IMG/VR virus record: IMGVR_UViG_3300010413_000151
Coordinates: 1-32,079 of that record
Length of the DNA: 32,079 nt
Source of the DNA: a virus
Direction: 5' to 3' (one strand)
Of this stretch, positions 29,065 to 32,079 are shown one piece after another. The notes under the pieces are model-generated. The model was not told the origin of the DNA. It worked only from the letters and a program-made list of their open reading frames with translations, and searched no databases. Position numbers and translations under genes: made by a program. Within the stretch, counting starts at the first letter, position 1, and the number at the start of each line of letters is the position of its first letter.

Positions 29065-29768
29065 CGAAAATTGCTGTTAGTATGATTATGCAAGACGAAG
29101 AAGAGTATATTGGCCGTGCGGTTAGCAGTGTGACATTTGCGGACTGTGTTTGTATTTATGATTTTGTCAGTCAAGATGACAGTGTGTGGATTGCCAAACA
29201 GAGCACGCCAAAGGGTGTGTTGTTATATTTAGACCAAGTCGAATGGCCCGACGATTTTTCGGCGGCACGCAATCTCTCGTTGGGCCTAGTGCCCACTGAT
29301 CGTGTTGATTGGTGGATGCGGTTAGATGCAGACGAAGAATATTCGCCCGATCTACGGGCTAATATTGTCGATATGTTAGAGAGCTTACCAGATGACATCA
29401 CGGCTGTGCGTATAAGGCAAACTAACTTGTGGCCCGATAAAGACCACTACGCCGCAAACCTGGGCGGGTTTGAGACGCACCCAAGAATCTTTAGGGTGCC
29501 GCGCGATGGAAGTTACCAATTGTGGTCCGGGCAGGTGCACGAATTCGTTAAGGTAATGGGCTTAAACGGTTTAGTACCTATACCACAGAGTCAAATAGCA
29601 ACTTGGGGTGCACAGGTTTTTCATTATGGGTGGCTAGAAAAGTCTAGGCGCGAACAACGAGAAGATTTATACGCTACTATGCCGGGGTCTGGGGTAAAAG
29701 GGCGCGGCGACTTGACAGATAGAAAATATGCGGTTAGAGAACTACCGCCAGGAGTCAGGGATAGATGA
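29061..29768 (+). CDS. Glycosyltransferase family 2, WaaE/KdtX-like
   Basis: 235 residues. M-I-M-Q-D-E-E-E-Y-I-G-R-A at the N-terminus, D-F-S-A-A-R-N and W-W-M-R-L-D89-A-D91-E-E match the GT2 group of lipopolysaccharide-core-like glucosyltransferases that begin with N-E-E and have D-F-S-x-x-R-N. The D-A-D is the metal site. The pair S-Q-D-D replaces the usual S-x-S-x-D-x-T near 37. It has an ATGA overlap on both sides. Confidence 0.75.
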   Translation: MTKIAVSMIMQDEEEYIGRAVSSVTFADCVCIYDFVSQDDSVWIAKQSTPKGVLLYLDQVEWPDDFSAARNLSLGLVPTDRVDWWMRLDADEEYSPDLRANIVDMLESLPDDITAVRIRQTNLWPDKDHYAANLGGFETHPRIFRVPRDGSYQLWSGQVHEFVKVMGLNGLVPIPQSQIATWGAQVFHYGWLEKSRREQREDLYATMPGSGVKGRGDLTDRKYAVRELPPGVRDR

Positions 29769-32079
29769 AAATTGCCTTTATCGCCGGTCACATTGGTTCA
29801 TCTGGGCTTAAACCATCTGGTCAATACGGGGGTGGGGAGTTACATACATTTGCTTTTCTAGACATTCTCAGAAAAAAATACGATGTAACGGCAATAGTCC
29901 CTAATCTTTTCTACCCCGCATTTGATAGCGCGGCAGAATACGGCTATGATTTAGAGGGCTTAGAATGGCGACCGATGGGCAAAAACCTAGATTGGCTCAG
30001 AACCTTTGACGTAATGATCGCCAAAGATCACGGAAGATTGTATCCGCCAATATGTCATAGAAACATTCTGTCCGTTTTCTTTCCCCAATACCCCGATTGG
30101 GGCGAGTCGATTGGTGGGTATGACACTGTATTGGCAAACTCGCAATATACCGCCAGTTGGGTCAAGCGTTATTGGAAACGTGATGCGGATGTGGTATATC
30201 CGCCAGTGCCAATAGATAACATCCTGTCTGTTGCCGGGTCTCCGTCGCCAAAGAAGTTTAATCGAATAGTAAACATTGGCCGGTTTTTTCGTGTTGCCGC
30301 TGGCAACAACAAGAACCACTTGGTTGTCATCAACGCTTTCAAGAAAATGATGCTTCCAGATTGGGAACTTGTCTTGATCGGTGCCAAGCAAGATGGTGTG
30401 TATTTTCAAGAAGTGCTTGATACAATCGGGGACGATAAACGCATCAAGATTTATCACGATCTACCACGTCAAGAGTACATAGATATGTTAGCCCAGAGCC
30501 GTTTTATCTGGGCGGCAACCGGCTATAGTGGCGGAGAAGATATCCCGCCTAGCTCACGTGAGCACTTCGGTATTTTCCCGGTTGAGGGCGCTGTGTTAGG
30601 CACAATACCGTTTGTGCATAATTCTGGCGGTTCACCCGAAGGGCCAACGTTAGTTTGGGATACCCCGGATGATTTGATCGAGAAGACAAGGGAACTTATA
30701 GAAGACCAGGAAAAGGCAAAGCGAACCGCTAATGATCTGAAGCAAAGGGCGAGACAGTTTGATATTGAGGTACAAGCGGCGCGCCTGATCGAGATTATAG
30801 AAAGACCTGTTGTGGTACTGCCAGAGGAAGGCAAGGGCAAGGTTTTTATATCAGCGCCAGCGCGCGAAAACATAACGGTTGGGATGGTTTCGGATAGCGC
30901 CGAAAGGACAACCGGCTTTGGTATGGTGACTAAAGGCGTTGGAACTAGATTGTCAGAGATGGGGTATAAGGTAAAGCTGTTGGGGCTTTCAGACCCGCAC
31001 AGAGGACCGCCCAATTATACAGACTTGCTATATACTTGGCGTGCTTGGCCCGGTGAGAATTACCACAATCTTGTCAAGTCTTTTGTTCAAGAAGAGAAAG
31101 TAGACGTGCTTTATGTGAATTATGACCCCGGCAATATACGCCTGGTTCTTGATGCGCTAATGGGTAGTAGTATAGACATCCCGGTTGTAAGCTATATGCC
31201 CATAGAAGCCGCGCCGGTGATACCCCAGATGATAGACACGCTTCGACTTGTGCGCTTGTTTAATGGCGAAACCATCTTATATACCAGATGGGCGGTAGAG
31301 CAGGTATTAAAGGCGGGTGGTCCAAGGTGCGCATTTGTTTATCACGGTGCCGATCACGCCGACTTTAGGCCACCAACCCCAGAAGAAGCCATTAAGGTTA
31401 GGCGCGCGGTTGGTTGGGAAGATAAATTTGTGATAGTGAGCGTTGGCCGAAACAAAAGGTCTAAAAACCATCAAATATTGCTTGACGCTATTAAGATTCT
31501 CGTTGATGCTGGTCACAATGATATAAGGGCGTATATACACAGCAACCCTCACGATTTTGTCCCCAACTCTTCGGTGCCGCTGTATGACACTGTAGAAGTT
31601 AGGGGGCTTCAGGGCATCGTTGAATTTCCCGCCGACTTGCACGATCAGACGCGCGGTGTTCAGTATGATGGTGATAGGTTCATCCAGGCACCGGACACAA
31701 ACGATGAAAATGAACTTAGGCGCATTATGATATCTGCGTTGAATTATATGGAACGGCTTTGGTTGGCTTTTCCAAATGGCGCGTATGTAAATACATCTAT
31801 GGCTGAGGGTTTCGGCTTGCCGCAAATTGAGGCTATGAGAGTCGGCTTGCCTGTCATTAGTATTGACGACCAGGGGCCACAGCGTGAGGTTATGGGCAAC
31901 GTGCCAATTTGGGTGCCCCATTCCTGGGAAGAGTATTGGAATACTGGCGCTATTCTCAGAAACGCCAACCCCGCTCACATAGCCCAAGCGATTATAGACC
32001 TTAAAGAAGGCAATCGGGGCTTAGATCGTTGGGAACTTTCAACAATGGGTATAGAATGGGCGCATCGCTATACCTGGGA
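29765..32079 (+). CDS. Bifunctional glycosyltransferase, two family 4 domains (partial)
   Basis: Open from ATG 29765 to the right edge, 771 codons without a stop. The first GT-B unit: Q20-Y-G-G-G-E25 loop, V-N-I-G-R-F-F near 168, and E-H-F-G-I-F-P-V-E-G-A-V-L-G-T near 265-280. A linker near 360 leads to a second unit: T-V-G-M-V-S-D-S near 370, V-S-V-G-R-N-K-R near 557 and S-M-A-E-G-F-G-L-P-Q-I-E-A-M near 680. Two active-looking domains suggest one enzyme making two linkages or a repeating disaccharide, or a duplication in which one domain is structural. The 3' end is outside the window. Confidence 0.8.
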   Translation, partial: MKIAFIAGHIGSSGLKPSGQYGGGELHTFAFLDILRKKYDVTAIVPNLFYPAFDSAAEYGYDLEGLEWRPMGKNLDWLRTFDVMIAKDHGRLYPPICHRNILSVFFPQYPDWGESIGGYDTVLANSQYTASWVKRYWKRDADVVYPPVPIDNILSVAGSPSPKKFNRIVNIGRFFRVAAGNNKNHLVVINAFKKMMLPDWELVLIGAKQDGVYFQEVLDTIGDDKRIKIYHDLPRQEYIDMLAQSRFIWAATGYSGGEDIPPSSREHFGIFPVEGAVLGTIPFVHNSGGSPEGPTLVWDTPDDLIEKTRELIEDQEKAKRTANDLKQRARQFDIEVQAARLIEIIERPVVVLPEEGKGKVFISAPARENITVGMVSDSAERTTGFGMVTKGVGTRLSEMGYKVKLLGLSDPHRGPPNYTDLLYTWRAWPGENYHNLVKSFVQEEKVDVLYVNYDPGNIRLVLDALMGSSIDIPVVSYMPIEAAPVIPQMIDTLRLVRLFNGETILYTRWAVEQVLKAGGPRCAFVYHGADHADFRPPTPEEAIKVRRAVGWEDKFVIVSVGRNKRSKNHQILLDAIKILVDAGHNDIRAYIHSNPHDFVPNSSVPLYDTVEVRGLQGIVEFPADLHDQTRGVQYDGDRFIQAPDTNDENELRRIMISALNYMERLWLAFPNGAYVNTSMAEGFGLPQIEAMRVGLPVISIDDQGPQREVMGNVPIWVPHSWEEYWNTGAILRNANPAHIAQAIIDLKEGNRGLDRWELSTMGIEWAHRYTW

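Overview
The window is most likely part of the genome of a tailed double-stranded DNA phage (Caudoviricetes). From about 4.6 kb to the right edge it carries about 50 tightly packed, mostly overlapping genes, all on the + strand. They include a large terminase, a portal protein and a terminase-small-like protein, together with many small proteins that resemble nothing I know. I see no integrase, rRNA, tRNA or cellular housekeeping gene. The host cannot be named from the sequence. Clear TTGACA-N17-TATAAT-type promoters, some of them apparently leaderless, show that a sigma70-like bacterial transcription machinery is used.

Layout. (1) Positions 1-4600 hold a single convincing gene, on the - strand at 354-1208: a small HxDxHxGN-type kinase-like domain fused to a cysteine-rich tail. 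The rest is non-coding and dense with short repeats, palindromes and A/C-rich or G/T-rich words. It ends in three arrays of short repeats spaced about one helical turn apart (4044-4128, 4182-4248, 4538-4581), just before the first rightward promoter. (2) Positions 4628-10335 carry the early or accessory block: a PD-(D/E)XK nuclease-like gene, then many 45-90-residue proteins, several with CxxC zinc-ribbon motifs or single membrane segments. (3) Positions 10440-16017 carry a second block, opened by a promoter interleaved with a terminator. It holds a DnaQ/PolB-type 3'-5' exonuclease, a dNMP kinase, a degenerate P-loop protein and unknowns. (4) Positions 16036-24562 carry packaging and virion genes (TerS-like, decoration-like, two related structural proteins, TerL, portal). 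Interleaved with them are two PAPS-type sulfotransferases and a SAM methyltransferase. (5) Positions 24584-32079 hold small genes including a winged-helix protein, a holin candidate, and five glycosyltransferase genes (six catalytic domains). The last of these is a two-domain enzyme cut by the window edge.

Main ideas. Sulfotransferases, a methyltransferase and glycosyltransferases embedded in the structural module suggest that the phage builds a modified, possibly sulfated, glycan, on its own virion or on the host surface. Gene expression shows three unusual devices: a 11-15 bp odd palindrome (core TAACSGTTA or TAAACSGTTTA) that contains the stop codon at six gene junctions; promoters whose -10 box lies exactly 6 nt before a start codon; and a terminator hairpin overlapping a promoter so that it should act only on read-through RNA.

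Limits. All function calls come from motifs read by eye. No search was run. No major capsid protein, protease, tail gene or lysin is recognised in the window.
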